Below are positions 8,741 through 15,860 of a stretch of DNA of 64,000 nt, piece by piece (the stretch's first letter is position 1; each line of letters begins with the position of its first letter). The notes beneath the pieces were generated by a model. That model saw only the letters and a program-made list of their open reading frames with translations. It was not told the origin of the DNA and ran no database searches. A program made the position numbers and the translations under genes. The DNA comes from Lachnospiraceae bacterium MC2017 (lineage in GTDB: Bacteria > Bacillota > Clostridia > Lachnospirales > Lachnospiraceae). Location: contig KL370806.1 in NCBI GenBank assembly GCA_000701625.1, positions 1 through 64,000 of the forward strand. The letters run 5' to 3'.

Positions 8741-9320
8741 TTTTCCATTCTCCTTTTTATAGCCACTTCAAGCATACATTCTTCTGGTGATCCATTTATA
8801 TCCACAAGGTAATACGAACCCCTGTCAATCAATCTGTTTGTGATATCTTCACCGTTTAAGCTCACTTTCTCAACAGTTGATCTACATACAAATCCTATCT
8901 TTCCTTTTTCCCGGAGCTTAAATCTGTAAATTCCGTTTTCATCCTGAAGCCATCCGTCATCAAAGATCATCCATCTGATAGGCAGCTTTTTTTCAGCTAT
9001 TTCCTTTGCCTTATCCAGCACCTTTTTCTCAGATATATCCTTGTAAAAGGCATCCCAGCTGCACCATCCGACATACTTAAACATTTCCGGATATTTGCGT
9101 TTTTCTCTGGGTTTGATATCATATTTTTTCTCCAATGTCTTAGTAATATTTTCTATTGCGAGAGACAATGTCTCTGCCGTAGACGAAATATACATCGTTT
9201 CGTCCACATGTCTCACACCAGCTATTCCGGCATCCATCACAAATCGTATTCTATCCTTTGATCCGCTGCCGAAACGACCATAACAGCAGCTAATAAACAA
9301 GCCAAAACTTTTTTCTTCAT
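8737..9320 (-). pseudogene. Chimera of a sugar-binding-protein signal peptide and a GH36-like gene fragment
   Basis: With a strong AGGAGGAG, an ATG at 9318-9320 opens MKKKVLACLLAAVMVVSAA, a typical signal peptide of an ABC solute-binding protein, and then stops after about 12 more codons. In another frame a GH36/Sip1-like glycosidase fragment runs to 8737. It contains YVGWCSWDAFYKDIS and IRWMIFDDGW, but then jumps to a C-terminal beta domain. Both ends of the glycosidase and most of the transporter gene are therefore deleted. The GH36 part is recognised with good confidence; the deletion model is an inference. Confidence 0.75.
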
Positions 9321-9514
9321 TCTTCTCCTCCTGCTAACTTTTTTGACACAAATATTGTTTTCTCTGTATCCTTTGGCTATGCTTAGTTATACAAAAAGGC
9401 AGGATTTTATACTATAACCGCAGAAATGTAAATTATGTCATTTATTAAATGGGATAATTAAAGTTAAGATTTCATTTTTTATATGTTATAATTATAGAGT
9501 TTATGGATTATCTT

Positions 9515-9573
9515 ATATGTCGTAATCAGATATTTTACGACATATATACATGTTTTATGTCATAATCAGATAT
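9515..9573 (+). promoter_or_regulatory. Operator-like repeats upstream of the AraC gene
   Basis: A direct repeat of TATGTCRTAATCAGATAT occurs at 9516-9533 and 9556-9573, one mismatch in 18, spaced 40 bases start to start. The first copy is also half of a perfect 11-bp inverted repeat (9515-9525 and 9535-9545, ATATGTCGTAA). A related ATATGTTATAAT is at 9481. These lie between the divergent alpha-galactosidase and AraC genes, where AraC-family sites are expected. Confidence 0.55.
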
Positions 9574-9585
9574 ACAGGGAATATT

Positions 9586-10476
9586 ATGGTAAATGTAAAA
9601 TACACTAACAGTCAGGATTTTAGATGTTTAGAAGATATGAGTCTCGTTTCCATGGAACTTGACTTATTACATATGGGAAAAGAACAGTGTAAGCCTTATC
9701 ATGCTATTTCCGGAACCCGTGATGAATATATCATCCACTTTGTTGTGAGCGGCACCGGATTTTACTCTATAAACGGCGCAAACTACCCTATTAATGCCGG
9801 GCAGATGTTTTTAATCTACCCGAATACGCCTATTGTCTACTGCGCAGATACCAATAATCCCTGGAGTTATATGTGGATAGGTTTTAAAGGTCTAAGAGCC
9901 GAAGCTATCCTAAAGCAATGCGGCTTTTCAAAAAATAAGCCTGTCCTCCCCTCTCCGGACGAGAATGAGTTAAATTCATGCTTTGACGAATTATTTAATC
10001 ATATTGTTCAGGATTATGCAGGAAGCTTATATAGGGAAAGCATCCTGATGAAATTAATGGCACTGCTGGTGTCTACCCATAAACAGAACATAAAAGAAGA
10101 TGGAAGCGAAAACTCTATCCTAAATAAGAACAGACATCTTGACGCTGCCATCGATTATATTAATACTCATTATATGCAGGAAATCTCTGTAACCGATATA
10201 GCTGCACATGCAGGCATTTCACAAGGCTACCTGAATCAGCTATTTACAAAGCATGCAAATATTTCTATACAAAATTATTTAATAGATTTCCGTATGTATA
10301 AAGCTGCAAATCTTTTGGTCGCTACAGATTACAGCATAAAAGAAATATCCAACATGGTAGGCTACCGGGACTCTCTGGTTTTTTCCAAGGCATTTAAGAG
10401 AAAATTTGATATGAGTCCAAAAGCTTACAGAAATTATAAACTGGATATGCGATCATTATTAAAACCAAGATCATAG
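9586..10476 (+). CDS. AraC-family regulator of alpha-galactoside use
   Basis: 296 residues. An N-terminal cupin-like ligand-binding domain covers about residues 15-150 (HFVVSGTGFYSINGANYPIN). Two helix-turn-helix motifs lie in the last 100 residues (ISVTDIAAHAGISQGYLNQLF and the second up to SPKAYRNYK). The ATG at 9586 is chosen because AGGGA precedes it at 5 bases; an upstream ATG at 9550 has no such site and lies in the repeat region. Position next to a GH36 gene matches the RafR/MsmR type. It likely activates the alpha-galactosidase in response to an alpha-galactoside. Confidence 0.88.
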   Translation: MVNVKYTNSQDFRCLEDMSLVSMELDLLHMGKEQCKPYHAISGTRDEYIIHFVVSGTGFYSINGANYPINAGQMFLIYPNTPIVYCADTNNPWSYMWIGFKGLRAEAILKQCGFSKNKPVLPSPDENELNSCFDELFNHIVQDYAGSLYRESILMKLMALLVSTHKQNIKEDGSENSILNKNRHLDAAIDYINTHYMQEISVTDIAAHAGISQGYLNQLFTKHANISIQNYLIDFRMYKAANLLVATDYSIKEISNMVGYRDSLVFSKAFKRKFDMSPKAYRNYKLDMRSLLKPRS

Positions 10477-10656
10477 TGCGTTCATCGGACATACGCGCTT
10501 GCCATCCTTAGTAAGCCATAGCATCACGGCCACTAGCTTAAATACCGCTACTTTAATATGGTTCTGCAATTCCGGATTGCTTATTGTATCTAACAACGGT
10601 TTATCATATTCATCAATAAGGACCACGCTTCTCAATCCAGTCTTTTCAGCCGCCAA
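10471..10656 (-). pseudogene. AAA-ATPase-like (DUF1703-type) fragment, copy 1
   Basis: About 61 codons holding TGLRSVVLIDEYDKPLLDTI, the Walker B region of the AAA-ATPase-like family that precedes DUF1703 nuclease domains. The reading frame then diverges into unrelated sequence ending CPMNAL. No Walker A or nuclease part is present. It lies in a direct repeat shared with 13450-13611. Confidence 0.7.
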
Positions 10657-10769
10657 TTACAGAGCTTTTCCTCCGGAAACTTTTATTACTTGTCCTTTGA
10701 TCATCTGTGCCTGTTCACTTGCGGGGAATAATAAGGTTTCAGCGACATCCTCCGGTCGGATCAATTTCC
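10551..10769. repeat. 219-bp direct repeat, copy 1
   Basis: Near-identical to 13506-13724, in the same orientation. By eye I count roughly a dozen differences, about 95% identity. It holds the 3' end of an SDR gene and an adjoining AAA-ATPase fragment. The two copies bracket the NhaC gene and a hypothetical gene. Confidence 0.85.
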
Positions 10770-10773
10770 ACAT
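10657..10773 (-). pseudogene. 3' fragment of an SDR gene
   Basis: An open frame of 38 codons reading LIRPEDVAETLLFPASEQAQ and ending KVSGGKAL, the same C-terminus as the intact SDR at 13612-14424. The rest of the enzyme is absent. It is part of the direct repeat. Confidence 0.75.
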
Positions 10774-10788
10774 CCCATTTTTGGGGCT

Positions 10789-11020
10789 TTAAGGCATCTC
10801 GAAATCATATCCTGCCTCTTCCAATTTTTTATTTATTCTTTTCTTTGCTTCGTCTGAGCAATATGCATACGCACCTTCGCATTGAGGATATGCTATAACG
10901 ACATCTTCATCCAAAAAATTCGCCTGATAACACATAGCCACATGCTGGAATCCGAAATTCTTTTCATCAATACTCCATATAAACTTGAATTGATCGGCTA
11001 ACGTACCGCTGTCATATACC
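10789..11020 (-). pseudogene. Frameshifted 3' continuation of the gene at 10998-11696
   Basis: From about 11020 an open frame reads VYDSGTLADQFKFIWSIDE and on through QHVAMCYQANFLDEDVVIAY to FEMP and a stop at 10789-10791. It begins where the 232-residue frame ends. One extra G in the run before GTATATGAC would join DLYNR to VYDSGTLADQ. It is therefore read as the true C-terminus of that gene, lost by a single-base deletion. Family unknown. Confidence 0.5.
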
Positions 11021-11696
11021 TGTTATAAAGATCTGAGCACTGTTTTGCTAACTGCAAGTATAAGCCTTTAATTTTCTCATTCTTAGAACAAAGTAAGTAG
11101 TCTTCATCCTTCATAATCTTAATCCATGGAGCTGCAGCAATATAATCCCCTACCGAATCATCAGTCCTCTTTGATAAATGTTCCAGAATACTCTGCATGA
11201 CGCTTAAATAATTACCACCATCTTCTCTTGCTTCACACAGTTTATCTATTTCGGTTTTATATCCAACTAGAGATTTAGCTATTAATAATCCTGTATTATC
11301 ATTATCACCAATGTACGCTCCAAAGGGAGTCTGCCATTTTACACTTACACAATCACTCTCCCTAAAGATAGATTTCTTAAATAAACTATGTAATTCTTGA
11401 TAATATTTGCTTATAGAAAAATACACATCAAATGAATCATATAAAATATGTTTGCATATCTGGGCGTTTATCGAAGTATCTGTAATATCTGTCTTTGACA
11501 ACCAAAATGTGCAGTTATTATCAGCCAACCCTTCTATATAAACTTTATCTTCCTCGTAGTAAAAATCTATTCTTCTATTACACGGATCCGGCTTATAATT
11601 AACCGTAACAATAGGTTCAGAAATTAACATGTTTAAATCGCCAATATAGTTAGCATCTGTATTATTATTAAGTTTCTTGCTTTTAAAATACTTCAT
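10998..11696 (-). CDS. Hypothetical protein, probably 3'-frameshifted
   Basis: A 232-residue protein I do not recognise. GGGAGG lies 5 bases before the ATG. There is no signal peptide or transmembrane segment. It is rich in Asp, Lys and Tyr, with an aromatic-containing centre (SDCVSVKWQTPFGAYIG). The frame ends in YNRYMTAVR, while a second frame seems to continue the protein for another 75 residues (see 10789-11020). The unbroken ancestor would be about 305 residues. It lies 65 bases after NhaC on the same strand and may be co-transcribed. Confidence 0.6.
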   Translation of the reverse strand: MKYFKSKKLNNNTDANYIGDLNMLISEPIVTVNYKPDPCNRRIDFYYEEDKVYIEGLADNNCTFWLSKTDITDTSINAQICKHILYDSFDVYFSISKYYQELHSLFKKSIFRESDCVSVKWQTPFGAYIGDNDNTGLLIAKSLVGYKTEIDKLCEAREDGGNYLSVMQSILEHLSKRTDDSVGDYIAAAPWIKIMKDEDYLLCSKNEKIKGLYLQLAKQCSDLYNRYMTAVR

Positions 11697-11761
11697 TTTC
11701 CTCCCTTACACTCGCTCATCCATGCTCATCACCAATCAAAACTCTTTCACAAAGAACCTGT

Positions 11762-13249
11762 TCATCGTGCTATGAACTTATTCAGCAACAGCAATGTTCC
11801 AAGAAGAATAACAGCACTTGCGAAAAATCCTATCCATGGCACACCAGTAAATCCAATGATCAGATAACCGACTGCGCATACAGCGGCAACCAGAGTTGCG
11901 TATGGTATCTGGGTTTCGACATGCCTGATATGATCACACATTGATCCTGTTGAGGACAATATCGTTGTATCAGAAATCGGGGAACAGTGATCGCCGTAAA
12001 CCGATCCTGCAAGTGTGGCTCCCAGCGCCGGAATAAGCATCTCCGCTCCACCGGATGCCTGACAGATCATTGAAACGATCGGTATAAGGATTCCAAAAGT
12101 CCCCCATGATGTGCCCATGGAAAATGACATGAGCGCTGCGATGACAAAGATCATAAGCGGAAGCACTCTGAAGGATATATCCGCCTGTGTCACAAAACCA
12201 GAAATAAACTCACCAGTCCCAATCATCTGACGGCATACACCTCCGAGACTCCAGGACAAAATGAGAATAAGCATAGGCGGTACGATACTTCCAATTCCGT
12301 TTACGATACCACTTACAAATTCCTTCGGTTTCATGATCCTTCTTGGAATATACAAAACAAATGCCGTTACAAGTCCGGCAAACGCACCTAACGAAAGCCC
12401 CGCTGTGGGATTGTAGCCAATCGCCTCCGAGAAAGATACCCCTGAAAAGAAACCTCCAACATACGCCATCCCAAGGATCGCACAAATAATGAGCACAACG
12501 ATCGGTAAAACAAGATCATATACGTGACCATCCGACGGAGTACTGTCCTTATTTTCCTCCTTTTCACCGGATTTAGTTGCAGAAAATGCATCACTTTCCG
12601 CCTTCTTCATCTTACCGAAATCCTTACCTGTGATGCAGATAAACAAAACCATGACAAGAGTGAGAAGTGCATATAAATTATATGGGATAGTGGAAAGAAA
12701 AGCGTGAAAACCATTTGTATCACTGACTTCTGATGCAACTGCTACCGCCCACGAAGAAACCGGCGCTATGATACAGACCGGCGCTGCTGTAGCATCGATG
12801 ATATATGCCAGTTTTTCTCTGGATATTTTCTGTCGGTCATAGATAGGTCTCATAACAGTTCCTATAGTCAGGCAGTTAAACCCATCGTCAATAAAGATAA
12901 GAACTCCGAGTAAAGCCGTAGCAAGCTGTGTCATACGCCTGCTTTTAAGCTTCTTTCCGGCCCATCTGCCATATGCTTCCATCCCACCGGATTTTGCCAC
13001 CAGAGTGATCACGGCCCATAAAAGCGCAAGGAAAACGATCATGTATGAATTATCCGATATCTTTTCTGCCATCATATCAAACATATGTGCAAAAATTGCA
13101 ACGAATGATTCATGCGCAAACACAGTATAGATCACCATTCCGGAGAGGACTCCGATAAAGAGTGATGAATATACCTCTTTTGTGATAAGTGCAAGAGTGA
13201 TCGCAATTATTGGCGGCAGTATTGATATCCAACCCGTTTCTATCATCAT
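11762..13249 (-). CDS. NhaC-family Na+/H+ antiporter
   Basis: A 495-residue inner-membrane antiporter with about a dozen hydrophobic segments. Motifs typical of NhaC/YheL-like members are visible: LLGVLIFIDDGFNCLTIGTV and LAYIIDATAAPVCIIAPVSS, then GSVYGDHCSPISDTTILSS near residue 440. It exchanges Na+ for protons, or in some relatives amino acids. A polar loop between about 215 and 240 is rich in Lys/Glu. GGGGGAGG lies 7-8 bases before the first ATG. It stands between the two 219-bp direct repeats, so it could be deleted by recombination between them. Confidence 0.9.
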   Translation of the reverse strand: MMIETGWISILPPIIAITLALITKEVYSSLFIGVLSGMVIYTVFAHESFVAIFAHMFDMMAEKISDNSYMIVFLALLWAVITLVAKSGGMEAYGRWAGKKLKSRRMTQLATALLGVLIFIDDGFNCLTIGTVMRPIYDRQKISREKLAYIIDATAAPVCIIAPVSSWAVAVASEVSDTNGFHAFLSTIPYNLYALLTLVMVLFICITGKDFGKMKKAESDAFSATKSGEKEENKDSTPSDGHVYDLVLPIVVLIICAILGMAYVGGFFSGVSFSEAIGYNPTAGLSLGAFAGLVTAFVLYIPRRIMKPKEFVSGIVNGIGSIVPPMLILILSWSLGGVCRQMIGTGEFISGFVTQADISFRVLPLMIFVIAALMSFSMGTSWGTFGILIPIVSMICQASGGAEMLIPALGATLAGSVYGDHCSPISDTTILSSTGSMCDHIRHVETQIPYATLVAAVCAVGYLIIGFTGVPWIGFFASAVILLGTLLLLNKFIAR

Positions 13250-13449
13250 AAACAGTTCCTCCCCCCTCAGGTATCAGCCTCACTTACAACGCTTTTCACC
13301 TGTATTCGATAATATTGTAATCTCAAAATGGTTCTCTAACAATGGCGCACAACAAAAAATGGACAGCCTTCTAGCTGCCCACTTTCCATCCTACAAGCTT
13401 CCTTGATTCTGAATCAAATGAAACACCAATCTTATATAGTTTTCTTTTA

Positions 13450-13611
13450 TCAGCAACATAAGGCAATGCATGCATTCCATAAACTAAAAAAGCCTTTGAA
13501 TACCTCTTTAATATGGTTCTGCAATTCCGGATTGCTTATTGTATCTAACAACGGTTTATCATATTCATCAATAATGACCACGCTTCTCAATCCGGTCTTT
13601 TCAGCCGCCAA
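13450..13611 (-). pseudogene. AAA-ATPase-like (DUF1703-type) fragment, copy 2
   Basis: Directly after the SDR stop an open frame reads LAAEKTGLRSVVIIDEYDKP and NPELQNHIKEVFKGFFS before ending at 13450-13452. This is the Walker B region of the AAA-ATPase-like/DUF1703 family. It matches copy 1 up to NHIK and then continues further along the family. The rest of the gene is absent. Confidence 0.7.
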
Positions 13612-13724
13612 TTACAATGCTTTTCCTCCGGAAACTTTTATTACTTGTCCAGTGATCATATGTGCCTGTTCACTTGCCAGGAATAATAAGGTTCCAGCGA
13701 TATCCTCCGGTCGGATCAATTTTC
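13506..13724. repeat. 219-bp direct repeat, copy 2
   Basis: Partner of 10551-10769, same orientation. This copy holds the 3' end of the intact SDR gene, so it is probably the parental one. The stretch 13250-13449 just before it holds no gene I can support. Confidence 0.85.
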
Positions 13725-14424
13725 CCATAGGAATTAATGGGATAACCACCTTTTCAAATTCCTCGTCGATCCATCCGGTCTGAGTTGGTCCCGGAGCAAC
13801 ACAATTAACGGTTATCCCATATTTCGCCAACTCAAGAGCAATGCTTCGTGTCAGTGCCTCTATCGTTGCTTTACTCGCGCCATAAGTAATCTGACCCGCA
13901 AAAATTTGTGCTGCATCCGTAGAAATATTAAGAATTCTACCGTAATCACCATGATGTTTCACGAATTCTCTTATCATCAAAATGCTTCCACGAACATTGA
14001 CTGCAAATGTATCATCGATAACATTCTGAGTAATAGTTTCTATCGTATCAGAACCGGTTTCATCATCTGTTGCAGCATTATTGATCAGGACATCAACTCT
14101 CCCAAATTTTTCAAGAACACCAGTGTAAATATCTTTAACGGATTTCTCGTTTGAAATATCACCTTCAAAAACAACGTAATCGGCATTGATCTCCTTTAAT
14201 CTGTTCTCCACAGCATCCGTATCACCTGCATTTGATGCATAGTATCTATCCACACCATTTCGATCTGTCTTTGACGGGTCATACTTTCTAAATATTTTCT
14301 TATAAACCAAAGCCACTTTTGCTCCCTCTCGAGCAAAAGCACATGCTGCCGCTGCACCGATTCCCCACGGATTATTTGTTCCCGTAATCAAAACAACTCT
14401 GTCTTTAAGACCATAATCAACCAT
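13612..14424 (-). CDS. Short-chain dehydrogenase/reductase
   Basis: 270 residues, NAD(P)-dependent, Rossmann fold. The cofactor motif is TGTNNPWGIGAAAACAF, NNAA appears in LINNAATDD, and the catalytic Ser/Tyr/Lys set is in NISTDAAQ and YGASK. The C-terminus follows the FabG pattern (LFLASEQAHMITGQVIKVSGG). An upstream ATG exists 12 codons earlier, but GAGGTGAT precedes the ATG at 14424. The GxxxGxG variant with an inserted NNPW is seen in FabG-like oxidoreductases of the FabI/MabA side branch. Substrate unknown. Its 3' end is duplicated at 10657. Confidence 0.88.
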   Translation of the reverse strand: MVDYGLKDRVVLITGTNNPWGIGAAAACAFAREGAKVALVYKKIFRKYDPSKTDRNGVDRYYASNAGDTDAVENRLKEINADYVVFEGDISNEKSVKDIYTGVLEKFGRVDVLINNAATDDETGSDTIETITQNVIDDTFAVNVRGSILMIREFVKHHGDYGRILNISTDAAQIFAGQITYGASKATIEALTRSIALELAKYGITVNCVAPGPTQTGWIDEEFEKVVIPLIPMGKLIRPEDIAGTLLFLASEQAHMITGQVIKVSGGKAL

Positions 14425-14478
14425 TGCGATCACCTCGTGAGTAACAACTCTTTGATTCAATTTTGCTCATCCAACACT

Positions 14479-14889
14479 TTATATCAAATCTCCACTAAAA
14501 TGCTGAATCTCATGCTGTATTATCTGTGCTGTAAAATCCGTATATTTGCCGTGCTGTTTTTTAAAGTTCTGATCCAGATAGTCCACTTCGATTTCCTTAT
14601 ATCTGGTACATGGCCTCACCCCATCCAATGAAAGACAACTTTCCTCTGTCTCATACTTCCCGGACTTTCTGGTAATCACCGGGTTGATCATCGGAATAGA
14701 GAACGGTCCGACAGCGATCACTATAATCTGCTTCTTCACGCCGATCATGTTTGCAGCCATGCCAACACAACGCTCACGATTTGCATTTAATGTATCTATC
14801 AGATCCTGTACTACCTGCTTGTCAGCTTCCGTTGCCGGTTCTGATTTCTGCTGTAAAAATAATGGATCTCTTACTATTTGCTTAACCAT
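14479..14889 (-). CDS. def: Peptide deformylase
   Basis: 136 residues, removes the formyl group from N-terminal Met of new proteins. Motif I is GMAANMIG (usually GxGLAAxQ), motif II EESCLS supplies the metal Cys, and motif III QHEIQHFSG has the HExxH zinc/iron ligands. The family's Gly-Leu-Ala is altered to Gly-Met-Ala-Ala-Asn, typical of the short type-3-like clostridial form. The ATG at 14889 follows GGGAGG by 5 bases; the long upstream extension of the frame overlaps an ElaA fragment and is not believed. Confidence 0.9.
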   Translation of the reverse strand: MVKQIVRDPLFLQQKSEPATEADKQVVQDLIDTLNANRERCVGMAANMIGVKKQIIVIAVGPFSIPMINPVITRKSGKYETEESCLSLDGVRPCTRYKEIEVDYLDQNFKKQHGKYTDFTAQIIQHEIQHFSGDLI

Positions 14890-15057
14890 TTTTTCCTCCC
14901 GCTGCCTCATCATGATCTTTCCAAAATACTCGGAAACATGCCGCAACTCTGCCTGAATCATTCCAGCAAAAAACATGGTATGCATCCTGATCCTTGTCAT
15001 CCAAATCCTGATACACACAATCCTGTTCAACAACAACGATTTCTGCTCTTGTCTTCA
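14882..15057 (-). pseudogene. ElaA-like GNAT fragment
   Basis: A frame from about 15057 reads KTRAEIVVVEQDCVYQDLDD then KDQDAYHVFCWNDSGRVAA and stops at 14882-14884. The VVEQxCxYxDLDxKDxxAxH pattern is the signature of ElaA-type acetyltransferases. Only about 57 of some 150 residues remain. It lies directly after the lipoprotein stop and its end overlaps the deformylase start. Confidence 0.7.
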
Positions 15058-15528
15058 ATAGTTATCTTCCCAATACTCGTAGGCATCATCCCAGTCATCG
15101 AAATCATCTCCCCATGCGTCATCCGCATAATCCTCAGGGGTATCATAGTCATCCGGATCATTATTCAAAGAATCAAAGTTATCTGTTGTCGAATATCCAG
15201 ATGACCATTCTATCTGATCTCTATATGCCCCATAATCCTCGCTCTCTGTCGTATCTTCAGTTTCAGAATATGTGCTTCTGTCGCTCCTGTTCGCATCAAA
15301 AGATGTATCCGATTGATCATCAGATTTCTCTGAAAATGTGTCAGTAGCACTATCATAAATATCTGCAGATTCAGAGGAGCATTCGCTACTATCAACACTG
15401 TATTCGGCCAATTCCGTTGATACGTTGTCCCCAGTAACATCCTTCTTTGAGACGCAGCCAGCAAAAACAAATATCACCAAAACTGTTAAAATCGTAATAG
15501 CAGCTCTAACATACGCGTTATCTCGCAT
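15055..15528 (-). CDS. Highly acidic lipoprotein
   Basis: 157 residues. A signal peptide with hydrophobic core AAITILTVLVIFVFAGC ends in a lipobox with C25. The mature part is almost entirely Asp, Glu, Ser, Thr and Tyr, with repeated DDWDDAYEYWEDNY-like stretches at the C-terminus. No known domain. It is probably anchored on the outer face of the membrane, and the acidic tail may bind cations or cell wall. A 30-codon open frame with a good ribosome site lies just upstream. Confidence 0.7.
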   Translation of the reverse strand: MRDNAYVRAAITILTVLVIFVFAGCVSKKDVTGDNVSTELAEYSVDSSECSSESADIYDSATDTFSEKSDDQSDTSFDANRSDRSTYSETEDTTESEDYGAYRDQIEWSSGYSTTDNFDSLNNDPDDYDTPEDYADDAWGDDFDDWDDAYEYWEDNY

Positions 15529-15543
15529 AGGTTCCCTCTCTAC

Positions 15544-15636
15544 CTATAATGAATTTCTATCATCACTATCAGAACTGATGAAATTCTTTACAAACATGCT
15601 CGCTAAGAGATTCTGTTTTCTCTCCGATAACTCCAT
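15544..15636 (-). CDS. Small ORF upstream of the acidic lipoprotein
   Basis: Thirty residues starting MELSERKQNLLASMF and ending SDRNSL-like sequence, with AAGGAG 10 bases before the ATG. It ends 15 bases before the lipoprotein start, so it may be translated as a leader. The pattern faintly resembles the start of HrcA (LSERK...SRTL), so it might be a gene remnant. No function is assigned. Confidence 0.35.
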   Translation of the reverse strand: MELSERKQNLLASMFVKNFISSDSDDRNSL

Positions 15637-15707
15637 GGTTCTGCCTCTCCTTATGCTCTTATCGGTTCTATTAAAATCAACTATTGAACTTTTTGTCTTC
15701 AAATCTA

Positions 15708-15716
15708 TGTTATACT
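15708..15716 (+). promoter_or_regulatory. Extended -10 promoter of the small RNA
   Basis: TGTTATACT, a TG-N-TATACT extended -10, lies 6 bases before the first base of the RNA's closing stem. No perfect -35 is needed for such promoters; the AT-rich upstream stretch has a weak one. It predicts a start near 15722 on the plus strand, against the direction of both flanking genes. Confidence 0.55.
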
Positions 15717-15719
15717 TAA

Positions 15720-15817
15720 CTTAGTCAACTTGTGACGGATAAAAGCTGGGTTCCCGAATGGGAGTAGGCACGTAAGTGCTCAGAATTCCTTTGCTCCTGG
15801 GGTTGACTATTTTTTTG
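15720..15817 (+). ncRNA. Candidate stand-alone structured small RNA
   Basis: About 95 nt on the plus strand between two minus-strand genes, with no reading frame. The ends close perfectly: TAGTCAAC (15722-15729) with GTTGACTA (15802-15809), directly followed by seven or eight T residues, so the closing stem doubles as a terminator. Inside are a TCCC-GAAT-GGGA hairpin (15752-15763) and a GGCAC-GUAA-GUGCU hairpin with a tetraloop (15767-15780). The extended -10 promoter ends 5 bases before it. I do not recognise it as 6S, SRP, tmRNA, RNase P or a common riboswitch. Confidence 0.6.
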
Positions 15818-15860
15818 AACATTTTTTCTTCAAATCATCAAGCAATGTGCTTGGTGATTT

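Noticed and set aside
14890-15036. 49-codon N-terminal extension of the peptide deformylase frame
   Set aside because: It lies out of frame over an ElaA-like fragment; GGGAGG and the family start support the ATG at 14889.
15720-15817. Known riboswitch controlling a downstream gene
   Set aside because: No plus-strand gene follows, and the 3' closing stem with T-run ends the transcript, so a stand-alone RNA is favoured.
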